A DNA stretch of 64,000 bases from positions 62,001-126,000 of the forward strand of contig CAVQRB010000013.1 of assembly GCA_963715055.1 (NCBI GenBank). Direction: 5' to 3'. The notes below the pieces were generated by a model, which saw only the letters and a program-made list of their open reading frames with translations, was not told the DNA's origin and ran no database searches. The position numbers and the translations under genes were made by a program. Of the stretch, positions 16,555-25,598 are shown one piece after another (the stretch's first letter is position 1; every line of letters starts with the position of its first letter). The stretch comes from CAVQRB01 sp963715055 (lineage in GTDB: Bacteria > Pseudomonadota > Alphaproteobacteria > Rhodobacterales > Rhodobacteraceae).

Positions 16555-18436
16555 GTGAGCGACGCGGCGTTGCTCACCTTTCCAGCCCGGCTGCGTGCCG
16601 CGAATATTGCACGCACGCTTGTCTGCCTTGCGGTGCTGACGCTGGCCGTGGCCATTCTCACGCTGGTCTTCGGGCGGTCCGGCGAACGGATCGCCGTCCA
16701 GATGTGCATCAACGTGGCCGCAGTCGTGGCGCTGGGGGTTTTTTGCGGCAATACCGGCATCGTGTCTTTCGGGCATGGGGCCTTCATGGCGATCGGCGCC
16801 TATCTGTCGGGAATACTCACCATGCCGGCGGGAATCCAGCGCACCTCCCTGCCGGAGTTGCCCGGGTTTCTGGCGGGCCATGAGCTCTCGCTCTGGCTGG
16901 CGTTGCCCGTCGTGGCGCTGGCGGGGCTGGCCTTCGCCGCGATCAGCGGCACGGCAATCGCGCGGCTCATGGGGGCATCCGCCGCAATTGCCTCGTTGGG
17001 GCTCTTGATCATCACGCATGGGGTGGCCGTCGGCGCGCGGGAGATCACCCGCGGCAGCCAGACCTTTTTCGGTGTGCCCCGGGTGGTGGACATCTGGATC
17101 GCCTTTGGTGCCGCCGTGGTCTTCGTGCTGCTGGCGCGGGCCTATCGCGAAAGCCCGATGGGCCTGTTTGCCCGCGCCGCGCGTGATGACGCCGCCGCTG
17201 CCGCAGCACTGGGGATCAATCCGCAGCGCACGCGGTTCATCAGCTGGTGCCTCTCGGGTGCCATGTGCACTGTCGCGGGCGCGCTTTACGGGCATATGCT
17301 CGGGGCGTTTTCCCCGGCGTCCTTCTATCTCTCCCTGGTGTTCGCCCATGTCGCGATGATGATCGTGGGCGGCATGGCTTCGGTTGGCGGTGCGGTGACG
17401 GGCGTCATCGGCATCACGCTCCTGCAGGACGGCGTCCGGCAGTTCGAAGGCGGTGTGGAGGTTTTCGGCCTGGCCTTGCCGGAGGTGTTCGGGCTGACAA
17501 CAGTGGCGCTTGGCCTCGCGATTCTTCATGGTGATCTGGCTGCGGCCTGCGGGGCTGGTCGGCAAGTTCGAGCTTGGACCCGGGGCGGGCGCGCGCATCT
17601 TCGACCGGATCGGGCGGCAGACCGCCCCGGCCCCGGCGCCTGCTCCTGTCTCAACTGCGATCCTGCGGGCCGAAGGGCTTTCCAAAAGCTTTGCCGGTGT
17701 GAAAGCCGTCGAAGACATGAGCTTCGAGGCCCCGACCGGGCGCGTGACCGGCCTGATCGGGCCCAACGGTGCGGGAAAATCCACCCTCGTCAATCTGATC
17801 ACGCGCCAGTACAGGGCGGATGCGGGGCGGACCCTGCTGACGGATCGGGATCTGAGCGCTGTCTCCCCCGAGGATATCGCCCACGCCGGCATCTCGCGCA
17901 GTTTCCAGAACCTTCGTCTGTTTCAGGGCCTTACCGTCTACGAAAACGTGCTGGTGTCGGCACTGGCCGCGGGACATCGCGGCACCGATGCCGCCGCCGT
18001 GGCGCTGCGCGAACTTATTGCCTTCGATCTCGGTGATCTCGCCGCGACCCGTGCCGATGCGCTCTCTTATGGGGCGCGCAAGCGGCTGGAGATTGCCCGC
18101 GCCATCGCGCAGGAGCCCGTGATCCTCCTGCTCGATGAGCCTGCTGCCGGGATGAACCCGGCGGAGACCGACGATCTGGCCGACAGGCTGATCCGGATCC
18201 GCGATGAACGTGGCATCGGCATCCTGCTGATCGACCACGACCTGCGTTTCGTGAACCGTCTTTCCGGTTGGACGGTGGTGATGAACCGCGGCACCCTGAT
18301 CGCCGAAGGAGTGCCGCAAGAGGTGCGCGCCGACCCGGCCGTCATCGAGGCCTATATCGGGCGCGGTCGCTCGGCGGCGGCGATCGCTACGACACCCAGA
18401 GAAGAAACTTTCCCGCAACAAGGAGTAAGACCATGA
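16555..18436 (+). CDS. fused branched-chain-type ABC permease-ATPase (LivM-LivG), interrupted by an apparent frameshift
   Basis: The first 320 or so residues, from GTG 16555, are a LivM permease (about nine membrane helices, NTGIVSFGHGAFMAIGAY, GINPQRTRFISWCLSGA). Near 17520 the permease frame loses homology (after TTVALGLA). The next frame (+1) resumes with FFMVIWLRPAGLVG, the normal LivM C-terminus, and runs through a Pro/Ala linker into a LivG ATPase. In frame 1 the ribosome would instead add about 170 nonsense residues up to 18036. One extra base near 17519-17522 explains this. It could be a true mutation, a sequencing error or recoding; nothing here distinguishes these. Confidence 0.8.
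17528..18436 (+). CDS. LivG-type ATPase half of the frameshifted fusion
   Basis: Open frame from ATG 17528 (TTG 17510 is also in frame). It carries the tail of the permease, a linker rich in APAP, and a complete ATPase: Walker A GPNGAGKS, Q-loop FQNLRLF, a signature region LSYGARKRLEIARA (SYGAR replaces LSGGQ-type spacing, as often in LivG) and Walker B ILLLDEPAAGMNP. There is no convincing ribosome site before either start, which argues that this half was meant to be made as a fusion. Its stop overlaps the start of the binding-protein gene. Confidence 0.75.
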   Translation: MVIWLRPAGLVGKFELGPGAGARIFDRIGRQTAPAPAPAPVSTAILRAEGLSKSFAGVKAVEDMSFEAPTGRVTGLIGPNGAGKSTLVNLITRQYRADAGRTLLTDRDLSAVSPEDIAHAGISRSFQNLRLFQGLTVYENVLVSALAAGHRGTDAAAVALRELIAFDLGDLAATRADALSYGARKRLEIARAIAQEPVILLLDEPAAGMNPAETDDLADRLIRIRDERGIGILLIDHDLRFVNRLSGWTVVMNRGTLIAEGVPQEVRADPAVIEAYIGRGRSAAAIATTPREETFPQQGVRP

Positions 18437-19584
18437 CTTTCAAGAAACTGCTATTGACCACGACCAGCGCGCTGGTGCTTGCCGGGGCTGCGCATGCCGA
18501 AGAATACGTGATCGGTGTGATGTCCGCGCAATCGGGCTATCTTGCCCCCTACGACGGCCCGGCCTATGCGGGCTTTCAGTTCTGTGTCGACCAGAAGAAC
18601 GCCGCAGGCGGGCTCAATGGTAAATACATGGTGCGAACAATCGTCAAGGACACGCGCTCCGACATCGCCGAAGGCGTGAAGGTGGTGCAGGAGATGCTGG
18701 ACGATGGGGCGCAGTTCATCGTCTCCTCGGCGGACGCCGATCCCACCATCGCGGCCGCACAGATCACGATGGCCGACGGGATCCCGACCATGACCTTTGC
18801 CGGTACGGCACCCGTGTTGACGCAGGTGGGCCCGCATGTCTTCGGCAGCTACCCGGCTGACAACCAGCAGGGCGCCGTCCTTGCCGCCTACGCCCGCGAG
18901 CAGGGCTTCGAGAACGTCTACCTCGTGAAATCCCCGGACAGTGCCTACACGCTGGGCGGCCCGGAGTATTTCGGTGAAGTCTTCGAATCTCTCGGCGGCA
19001 ACATCGTCGGCACCTCCAACTACTCGCTGAACCAGCCTGATTTCTCCGCCATCGTAACGACGATCAAGGCGGCGGAACCGCAGCCCGACGTTATCGTGAC
19101 CTGGGCCTGGGAACCCGATTTCCCGGCCTTCATCAAGGCGCTGCGCGGGGCGGGCCTCGCCACGCAGGTGATGGGTGGCGACGTGCTCGACACGCCCACG
19201 GTGCGGGGACTGGGCGATGTGGTGGATGGCGTGGTGCACACTTCCGGCGGTTTCCCGGATGAAGGCTCCGCCTATGCGCAGTTCATCGATGATTTCAAGG
19301 CCGCGACCGGCACGACGCCTGACAACAACTATTACGTCAACGGCTGCGACATCGTGAACATGATCGAACAGGCGGTTGCCGCTGCGGGTTCCACCGATCC
19401 CGCAGCCGTGACGGCGGCGATGGCCGAGATCGAGAACGGCAAGGGCATCATGTCGGACTTCACGTTCAAGGGGACGGACCGGATGCCGCTGCGCGATGTG
19501 GTGGTGGCGCGGATCACCGGGGCAGGCGAGAAGGAGTTCGTTCTGCGCACCAAGGCCGACCCCGCAACCCTGCCGCAACCGTAA
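18433..19584 (+). CDS. branched-chain-type ABC substrate-binding protein (LivK-like)
   Basis: Periplasmic binding protein of the Leu/Ile/Val-type family, 383 residues. A Sec signal peptide is visible (KK, hydrophobic core, cleavage after AHA, residue 22). The mature protein starts EEYVIGVMSAQSGYL and contains the usual hinge segments (FIVSSADADPTIAAA, VYLVKSPDSAYTLGGPEYF). An AAGGAGTAAG ribosome site precedes ATG 18433, which overlaps the ATPase stop. Ligands of this family range from amino acids to amides and aromatic acids; local enzymes favour an amide or amine. Confidence 0.88.
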   Translation: MTFKKLLLTTTSALVLAGAAHAEEYVIGVMSAQSGYLAPYDGPAYAGFQFCVDQKNAAGGLNGKYMVRTIVKDTRSDIAEGVKVVQEMLDDGAQFIVSSADADPTIAAAQITMADGIPTMTFAGTAPVLTQVGPHVFGSYPADNQQGAVLAAYAREQGFENVYLVKSPDSAYTLGGPEYFGEVFESLGGNIVGTSNYSLNQPDFSAIVTTIKAAEPQPDVIVTWAWEPDFPAFIKALRGAGLATQVMGGDVLDTPTVRGLGDVVDGVVHTSGGFPDEGSAYAQFIDDFKAATGTTPDNNYYVNGCDIVNMIEQAVAAAGSTDPAAVTAAMAEIENGKGIMSDFTFKGTDRMPLRDVVVARITGAGEKEFVLRTKADPATLPQP

Positions 19585-19594
19585 GGGCAGGGGG

Positions 19595-20308
19595 ATGGAA
19601 ACCGCACTCCGCATCACCGGGCTCGATGTCAGATATGGTCCGGTGCAGGCCACGCGCGGCGTCGATCTGGTCGCGACCAAGGGCGGCGTCACCGCCCTTC
19701 TGGGGGCCAATGGCGCCGGCAAGACATCGACCGTGATGGCGATCGCGGGCGCACGGCGCATCTCGGCCGGATCGGTTTCCATCTTCGACAAGGACATGAC
19801 AGGAGCCTCGCCCGACGCCATCGTGCGCGCGGGCGTGGCCATCTGCCCGGAAGGGCGGCGGGTGTTCTCGGCGCTCTCGGTGGAGGACAACCTGACGCTG
19901 GCCGGCTCCGTGGTGGGAAATGCTGCCACGGCACAAGCGCGCAAGGCCGCGATGATGGAGCGCTTTCCGATCCTCGGTGAAAGGCGCAAGCAACTCGCGG
20001 GGCTCCTGTCCGGCGGCGAGCAACAAATGCTGGCGGTGGCGCGGGCGCTGATGAGTGGTCCGCGTCTTTTGCTCATGGATGAGCCCTCGCTGGGTCTCGC
20101 GCCGCAGATGGTCGACGCGATCTTCGGCATCGTCGAGGAGCTGCGCGACGAAGGCATTTCGATCCTGCTGGTGGAGCAGAACGCGACGCTGGCGCTCGAT
20201 GTGGCCGATCACGCGGTCATCCTGGCGAATGGCGCGGTTGCCGCCGCCGGCGCGCCCGCCGATCTCAAGAACGACAAGCTGCTGCAAGCAGCCTATCTGG
20301 CGGCCTGA
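19595..20308 (+). CDS. branched-chain-type ABC ATPase (LivF-like)
   Basis: 237-residue cytoplasmic ATPase. Walker A GANGAGKTS, the signature LSGGEQQMLAVARAL, Walker B LLLMDEPSLGLAP and the EQN segment are all present and typical of LivF. The ATG at 19595 follows GGCAGGGGG; the frame upstream is a shadow of the binding-protein gene. It lies 10 bp after the binding-protein stop and 3 bp before the LivH start, so it belongs to the same transcript. Confidence 0.88.
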   Translation: METALRITGLDVRYGPVQATRGVDLVATKGGVTALLGANGAGKTSTVMAIAGARRISAGSVSIFDKDMTGASPDAIVRAGVAICPEGRRVFSALSVEDNLTLAGSVVGNAATAQARKAAMMERFPILGERRKQLAGLLSGGEQQMLAVARALMSGPRLLLMDEPSLGLAPQMVDAIFGIVEELRDEGISILLVEQNATLALDVADHAVILANGAVAAAGAPADLKNDKLLQAAYLAA

Positions 20309-20311
20309 TCC

Positions 20312-21199
20312 ATGGACCTCATCATCCAGCAAGCCATCAACGCGATAAGCCTCGGCGGCGTCTATGCGATGCTCGCTCTTGGTCTCGCAATCGTCTTTTC
20401 GATCGTGGGCCTGATCAACTTCGCCCATGGCGACATCATGACCTTCGGTGGCTACGGGATTTTCCTGTCGCTGGCCTTCGGCATGTCGCCGGTGGCGGCA
20501 CTTGCAGTGGGGATCGCTGCGGCCGTCGTAATGGCACTGTCGCTCGAACGCACGGCTTTCCGTGCCATGCGCGGGGCCGATGTGGTGACCTTGCTGATCA
20601 CCAGCTTTGCCGTCTCCGAAATCCTCAAGGTGCTCTTTCAGAACACGATTTCCGCGCGGCCCGTGCCCATATCCTTCCCCGCCTCCTGGTCCGGCACCTA
20701 CCAGATCGCGGGGGCGACCATCGGGGTCGTGCCCACGGTCTCGATCATCGTGGCCTTCGTGTCGCTTCTGGGTCTGACCCTGATCCTGCATCGTACCGCC
20801 ACCGGCATGGCGATGCGCGCCGCGGCCGAAGACCTGGAAATGCTGAAACTTCTGGGCGTGCGCGCCAATCGTGTCGTTGCCGTGGCCTTTGCGATCTCCG
20901 GACTGCTGGCGGGCATCGCCGCGGTGATCTGGACGGCGCAGCGCGGCTCGGTCGATCCCATGATGGGCTTCTTTCCCGTGCTCAAGGCCTTCATCGCCAC
21001 GGTTCTGGGCGGGCTCGGCAGTCTTGGCGGGGCGGTTCTGGGCGGCTTCGTGATCGGCGTGCTTGAAGTACTGACGCAGGCCTTTTTGCCTGATGGTCTC
21101 TCGCCTTACCGGGATGCGATCGTTCTGGCGCTGGTCATCGCGGCGCTGCTCTGGCGGCCGGACGGGCTTTTGCCCGCCAAGAATGCCAACCGCTCGTGA
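20312..21199 (+). CDS. branched-chain-type ABC permease (LivH-like)
   Basis: 295-residue inner-membrane permease with about eight helices. Characteristic segments are GGVYAMLALGLAIVFSIVGLINFAHGD at the N-terminus, the EAA-like loop ATGMAMRAAAEDLEMLKLLGV and GGLGSLGGAVLGGFVIGVLE. It completes the importer with the LivM-LivG fusion, the LivK-like binding protein and the LivF-like ATPase. The gene order (permease-ATPase fusion, binding protein, ATPase, permease) is unusual compared with the livKHMGF order. Confidence 0.88.
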   Translation: MDLIIQQAINAISLGGVYAMLALGLAIVFSIVGLINFAHGDIMTFGGYGIFLSLAFGMSPVAALAVGIAAAVVMALSLERTAFRAMRGADVVTLLITSFAVSEILKVLFQNTISARPVPISFPASWSGTYQIAGATIGVVPTVSIIVAFVSLLGLTLILHRTATGMAMRAAAEDLEMLKLLGVRANRVVAVAFAISGLLAGIAAVIWTAQRGSVDPMMGFFPVLKAFIATVLGGLGSLGGAVLGGFVIGVLEVLTQAFLPDGLSPYRDAIVLALVIAALLWRPDGLLPAKNANRS

Positions 21200-21242
21200 T
21201 CCCGGAGGCGCAGGGGTCTCGCAGGTCGGGCAAGGACGACAG

Positions 21243-22013
21243 ATGGACGATTTGACCTCCCGGACTGACCTGCTCCAGCAGCATGATCCGACGCCCGTCG
21301 AATGGGTGAACCGGGACAGCACCTCCCCCGTTCTGCTGCTCTGCGAACACGCAGGGCAGGCGATCCCGGCACAGCTTGCGGCACTCGGCTTGCCTGCGGG
21401 TGCGATCGATCTGCACATCGGCTGGGACATCGGCGCCGAGCGGCTGGCCAGGTCAATTGCCGCAAGGCTCGATGCGCCGCTGATCCTGCAGCGCTACAGT
21501 CGCCTCGTGATCGACTGCAACCGCCCGCCGGGTGCTGCGGGTTCGATCCCCGAGATCAGCGACAATGTGGTCGTTCCGGGCAATCGGCGCCTGGGTTCGG
21601 AAGCGCGCAGGCAGCGCGAGGCGATGATCTTCGCGCCTCTGGACGCCGCCATTACCCAAGGCTTCGCGCGCGCACCACGCCGCGCCGCCTTTTCGATCCA
21701 CAGTTTCACCCGGCAGATGCACCAGAGCGAGAGGCGCCGATGGGATGCCGGGTTCCTGTGTCGCCGGGACATGGCAGCGGCGCAGGTTTTCGTCGACTGC
21801 TTGAGCCGTGCGAGGCCGGATCTGGTTCTGGCGATCAACGAACCCTATCAGATCGAGGATGAAGGCGACTGGTTCATTCCGCACCACGCCGAGCCGCGCG
21901 GCATTCGGCATTGTCTGATCGAAGTGTGCAATGATCAGTTGCAGAGCGATGCAGGCGTGGAGCTTTGGGCGGATCTGCTGGCGCAAGCCATCGGCGAGGT
22001 GCTGTCGGGCTAG
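21243..22013 (+). CDS. N-formylglutamate amidohydrolase family protein
   Basis: 256-residue zinc-type hydrolase of the HutG2/N-formylglutamate amidohydrolase family. Visible motifs are LLCEHAGQAIP (metal-binding Glu/His), DIGAERLA, YSRLVIDCNRP, FSIHSFTRQM and EPY near the C-terminus. Its ATG (21243) is 43 bp after the LivH stop and its stop overlaps that of the minus-strand fusion gene by four bases. No hut genes are nearby, so the natural substrate may be another N-acyl or N-formyl amino acid generated by this cluster. Confidence 0.85.
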   Translation: MDDLTSRTDLLQQHDPTPVEWVNRDSTSPVLLLCEHAGQAIPAQLAALGLPAGAIDLHIGWDIGAERLARSIAARLDAPLILQRYSRLVIDCNRPPGAAGSIPEISDNVVVPGNRRLGSEARRQREAMIFAPLDAAITQGFARAPRRAAFSIHSFTRQMHQSERRRWDAGFLCRRDMAAAQVFVDCLSRARPDLVLAINEPYQIEDEGDWFIPHHAEPRGIRHCLIEVCNDQLQSDAGVELWADLLAQAIGEVLSG

Positions 22014-25000
22014 GACCTTCGCGCGCCTTGCCAGAGCGCGACCTCGGCCAGAACCAGATCGAGGGTCTCGATGATCATGTCGACGTCGTCGGCCTCGATC
22101 GTCAGCGGTGGGCGGATTTTCAGGATGTTGTCCTTTGGACCTTCGCTGCCGATCAGAATCCGATGATTGCGCATCCGGTTTTTCACGTAGGCACAGATTT
22201 GCGGGCTCTCCATGCCTTCCGCGGTTACAAGTTCGACGCCCAGAAAGAGCCCCATGCCGCGCACGTCGCCGATGCAGGCGTGGCGGTGCTCCAAGTCCTT
22301 CAGACCCGCAATCAACCGCGCCCCCATCACCCGCGCATTCTCCTGCAACCCTTCGTCGTCGACGATGTCGAGCACCTCCTTGCCGATCCGGCAGGACAGG
22401 GTCGAGCCGCCGAAGGTGGAGAAGAACTCGATCCCGTTGTCAAAGCTCTGCGCAATCTCGCGCGTCGTGACGACGACGCCGATGGGATGGCCGTTGCCGA
22501 TGGGTTTGCCGAGCACCACCATATCGGGCAGCGCGCCCTGATGCTCGAACCCGAAGTAATATTCCCCCAGGCGGCCCAGCCCGGTCTGCACCTCGTCCGC
22601 GATGCAGACGCCGCCCGCCGCGCGGATCTTTTCGTAAACCGCCGGGAGATAGCCTTTCGGCGGAATGATCTGGCCGCCGACCGACGGAAAGGTTTCCGCG
22701 ATGAAACCCGCCAGCCGATGCCCTCTGGACTGCAGCGCATTGATCGCCGGATCGACTAGGTTCGCGAAGCCGCGCGCGCGTTCCGGATCGTCGCGCCGGA
22801 AGCTGCCGCGATAATCGTCTGCAACTTCCACCAGTTCCACCCAATCGGGTTTGCCGACCCCGCCGGGTTTCGCGAATTTATAGGCGGAAATATCCACGGC
22901 ACCGGTGGTATTGCCGTGATAGCCGTGATCGGGCGTGACCATGCCCTTCGCGCCGGTATGGGCCCGCGCCAGACGCAGCGCCAGTTCGTTCGCCTCCGAC
23001 CCGGAATTGACGAAATAGCAGACCTGCAGGCTTTCAGGCAATTTTGACAGGATCTTTTCGGCGAATTCGGTCTGCGCCGGGTGCAGGTAGCGGGTATTGG
23101 AGTTCATCCGCCTGAGCTGATCCGCGGCGACCGCCTGGATGCGCGGATGGGCGTGGCCTACATGCGGCACGTTGTTATAGGCGTCGAGATAGGCGCGGCC
23201 CCATTCGTCGAAGAGATGATGCCGCCAGCCGCGCAGCAGCATCACCGGCTCGACGTAGGTCAGGCTGAGATTGCCGCCGAAGTGCTGGCGTCGCTTGTCC
23301 AGAACCTGTGCCTTGTCGGGCAGGTCGTAGCGCAACTTGTCGTCGGGCAGGTTCAGCAGGCTGGCCGGGTTCGGGCAAAGGGCTTCCCACATTTGCAGAT
23401 CGTCGGGATCGGCGACACCGGGCCAGGAGGGGGCCATGCCGTCGGTCGTCATCAGCACCTGGAAATGCAGATGCGGCGCCCAGCCGCCGTTCACGTCCTG
23501 CGCACCGAATGTGCAGAAAGCGGTACCGCCTTCGACGATGCTGCCTATGTCGAGCGTGCCGAGGAACGCAGGGTCGAGATGGCCGTAGAGAGTGAAGAAC
23601 CGGTCGCCTTGCGGTGTTTCGTGCTGCAGGACGATCATTCCGCCGTAATCCAGCGACCCCTCGCGGCACTCGGCGACAACGACCTCGCCTTTCAGCGGCG
23701 CATGGACAACCGTTCCCGCGGGCGCGAAGATGTCCACCGCCATATGCACGCAGCGTCTGTCGCTGGCCTTCCACTTGCCCTTGCGAAAGGCCTTGTCAGT
23801 GTAGATCAGCCGCGGCTCGCGGTAGTAGCCGAGCCAGGGTCCCGCGCCGTGCAGGGGTTCACCACCCAGCCTTGCAGCCTCGGTGGCGGTCATCGCGAAA
23901 GGATCCTGCGGCTCCGCCGATTGGTCGACCGACAGGCTTCCCATCGGGGCTTGCGACAGATCATCGGCGATGATCGGGGCGAAGCTGCCACTGGCCTGCC
24001 GCAGCCATGCCGCGACACGGTCCGCGCCATCGACCACGGGCAGGTCGCAAGCCGCACGCAACCGCGCGCGAAGGAGGTGAGGATCGATCACAGCACCCTC
24101 CAGAAAACGCCAGGCTGGCGCTTGTGAGATGATGACGTAAGGATCATCTGGGTCGGCTTTCGCCATGATCGTCGAATTGACCACACTGACCGCGAGGCGC
24201 GCGCGCAGAAGCGGCCAGAGCAGGTCGAGCTCGGCGGCGGTCAGGGGGGAGGCCGCATGGTAGCCCGCCACAAGGCGCGCCAGCGCACGTTCCGACTGGT
24301 CATGATCCAGAACGACATAGGCCGCCGCAATAGCAAGGTCGCAGATGCGCGGGGCTTTGCACATGTCGCCGAGATCGATGAGGCCGGAAACTGTCAGGGA
24401 TTGCCCCATCGTCCCGTCGACCAGGATGTTGTAGTCATTGGCATCGTTGTGCACCGCTTGCTGCGGCAAGGCGGTGAGTGCTGGTTTGATCAGCGCGAAG
24501 TCGCGGGCGATTCCGGCGATCAGATCCTGACGGGCCGGATCGTCGAGGCAGCCCAGATCGTCTTCGATCCAGTCGGCCTGCATGAGGTTCCATTTGAAAG
24601 GGCGGTCGAGGCCGGGATGATCGAAATCCGCGAAGGCCTTTGCACATCCTCCCAGAACGACCCCCAGATCCTCGATCAACGCGAGGCTCTTGGGGGCGAT
24701 CGTCGCATAGCAACGCCCCGGCAGCTTTTCGAGCACCCAGACAAGTCGGTCCGCGCCCGCCTCATCGGTCACGACCACAAAGGGCGCCCCCGTGGCGCTT
24801 CGGACGACACGCGGCAGGGGCAGGCCCGGGGCCTGCCGTTCGACATGCTCGAGCGCCTTGATCTGCAGATCGACAAGCTGCGCATCGCATCCCGGCCGCA
24901 TGACCTTGAGGATATGGTCTTTCCCCTCTGCGTCCGTTGCCAGAAAGTTCAGGTCGTACTCCCCGTCGAGCCGGATGAGTCGCTTCTTCAAGTGCCAGTT

Positions 25001-25036
25001 CTGGTGGAGGGCCTCGGCCCAGTGACTGGTCGGCAT
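22010..25036 (-). CDS. trifunctional fusion: APH-type kinase, M23 peptidase-like domain, class III aminotransferase/phospho-lyase
   Basis: 1008-residue fusion. Residues 20-330 form an aminoglycoside/choline-kinase-like domain with the Brenner motif His196-x-Asp198-x4-Asn203 and GLIDLGD (Asp221, Asp224). Residues 400-540 form an M23/LysM-type metallopeptidase domain with His431, Asp435, LYGHLD (His486) and HLHF (His522, His524). Residues 590-1005 are a class III PLP enzyme with DEVQTGLGR (Asp814) and the PLP lysine Lys844 in LGKPIGNG. The kinase and PLP parts recall the hydroxylysine-kinase/phospho-lyase pair known in animals. ATG 25036 follows AAGAGG; an upstream ATG at 25102 adds a non-conserved leader. 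The role of the middle domain is unclear. Confidence 0.87.
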   Translation of the reverse strand: MPTSHWAEALHQNWHLKKRLIRLDGEYDLNFLATDAEGKDHILKVMRPGCDAQLVDLQIKALEHVERQAPGLPLPRVVRSATGAPFVVVTDEAGADRLVWVLEKLPGRCYATIAPKSLALIEDLGVVLGGCAKAFADFDHPGLDRPFKWNLMQADWIEDDLGCLDDPARQDLIAGIARDFALIKPALTALPQQAVHNDANDYNILVDGTMGQSLTVSGLIDLGDMCKAPRICDLAIAAAYVVLDHDQSERALARLVAGYHAASPLTAAELDLLWPLLRARLAVSVVNSTIMAKADPDDPYVIISQAPAWRFLEGAVIDPHLLRARLRAACDLPVVDGADRVAAWLRQASGSFAPIIADDLSQAPMGSLSVDQSAEPQDPFAMTATEAARLGGEPLHGAGPWLGYYREPRLIYTDKAFRKGKWKASDRRCVHMAVDIFAPAGTVVHAPLKGEVVVAECREGSLDYGGMIVLQHETPQGDRFFTLYGHLDPAFLGTLDIGSIVEGGTAFCTFGAQDVNGGWAPHLHFQVLMTTDGMAPSWPGVADPDDLQMWEALCPNPASLLNLPDDKLRYDLPDKAQVLDKRRQHFGGNLSLTYVEPVMLLRGWRHHLFDEWGRAYLDAYNNVPHVGHAHPRIQAVAADQLRRMNSNTRYLHPAQTEFAEKILSKLPESLQVCYFVNSGSEANELALRLARAHTGAKGMVTPDHGYHGNTTGAVDISAYKFAKPGGVGKPDWVELVEVADDYRGSFRRDDPERARGFANLVDPAINALQSRGHRLAGFIAETFPSVGGQIIPPKGYLPAVYEKIRAAGGVCIADEVQTGLGRLGEYYFGFEHQGALPDMVVLGKPIGNGHPIGVVVTTREIAQSFDNGIEFFSTFGGSTLSCRIGKEVLDIVDDEGLQENARVMGARLIAGLKDLEHRHACIGDVRGMGLFLGVELVTAEGMESPQICAYVKNRMRNHRILIGSEGPKDNILKIRPPLTIEADDVDMIIETLDLVLAEVALWQGARRS

Positions 25037-25529
25037 CTCAACCTCTTTGATCAAACCTTGCGGCCGGTTCGGCGCGCAAGAGTTGATGTGCATTCGTTTC
25101 AAACGGTATCCGGTGTCCGGGGCCGCGCCACCCCTTCATCTGCGGGTAAGGCATACGATCGTCGCGTGCGCCGCCCTGCAAGCGACACTACCGGACGAGG
25201 AGCCGATATCAAGGCGGTGCCGGCGCTTTCCACATCAGGTTTTGGGAAACGTGATCCGCGTATGGCAGACCGGCAGCTTTCTTGCACCCTGCGGCGGAGG
25301 ACCCTGCCAATCGAAGGCCTTGGGAAGGGGAGCGGGCCACCGTCTCCGAGCGCAAGTGCCGAAACTCAACCACTGCCATGACAGCGAGACAAGGGTAGAG
25401 CCCTGTGTCTTTTAAAAGCTGCGTGGTCCCAGCCCGGGCGTTGCGTCTTGGAGATGCCGGGCGATCGATCTGGCGGAGAGGGCGTCGCGGCGCGCATCTG
25501 CCGACCTTACGCAGCGAACAGTCTGGAAC

Positions 25530-25548
25530 TTGATTTGTGTCAAATCAA
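25530..25548 (+). promoter_or_regulatory. two overlapping FNR-like boxes in a 19-bp palindrome
   Basis: TTGATTTG and CAAATCAA form a perfect inverted repeat around TGT. Within it lie TTGAT-TTGT-GTCAA (25530-25543) and TTGTG-TCAA-ATCAA (25535-25548), each a near match to TTGAT-N4-ATCAA. The first is centred about 41 bp before the start implied by a TAAAGT -10 element at 25565-25570. Confidence 0.55.
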
Positions 25549-25560
25549 ATTGACGGATAG

Positions 25561-25582
25561 TGTGTAAAGTTTGCGTTACACA
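25561..25582. promoter_or_regulatory. PpsR/CrtJ-type palindrome over the bchE promoter
   Basis: TGTGTAA and TTACACA form a perfect 7-bp inverted repeat around eight bases. It contains TGT-N12-ACA (25563-25580), the consensus bound by the aerobic repressor PpsR/CrtJ of purple bacteria. It covers the likely -10 element and start site, 17-38 bp before the bchE ATG, so binding would block transcription. Confidence 0.7.
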
Positions 25583-25598
25583 TTTGACGGAGAGAGAC

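Larger units (their letters stand above)
25037..25598. other. divergent intergenic region with bchE control elements
   Basis: 562 bp between the fusion gene and bchE. Short frames here have no protein-like features. Only the last 70 bp show structure: overlapping FNR-like sites and a PpsR/CrtJ-type palindrome. The rest holds nothing recognisable. Confidence 0.6.

Noticed and set aside
19514..21430. A 638-codon open frame on the minus strand opposite LivF and LivH.
   Set aside because: The plus-strand transporter genes explain the region. The antisense translation is rich in Arg, Gly and His and lacks motifs.
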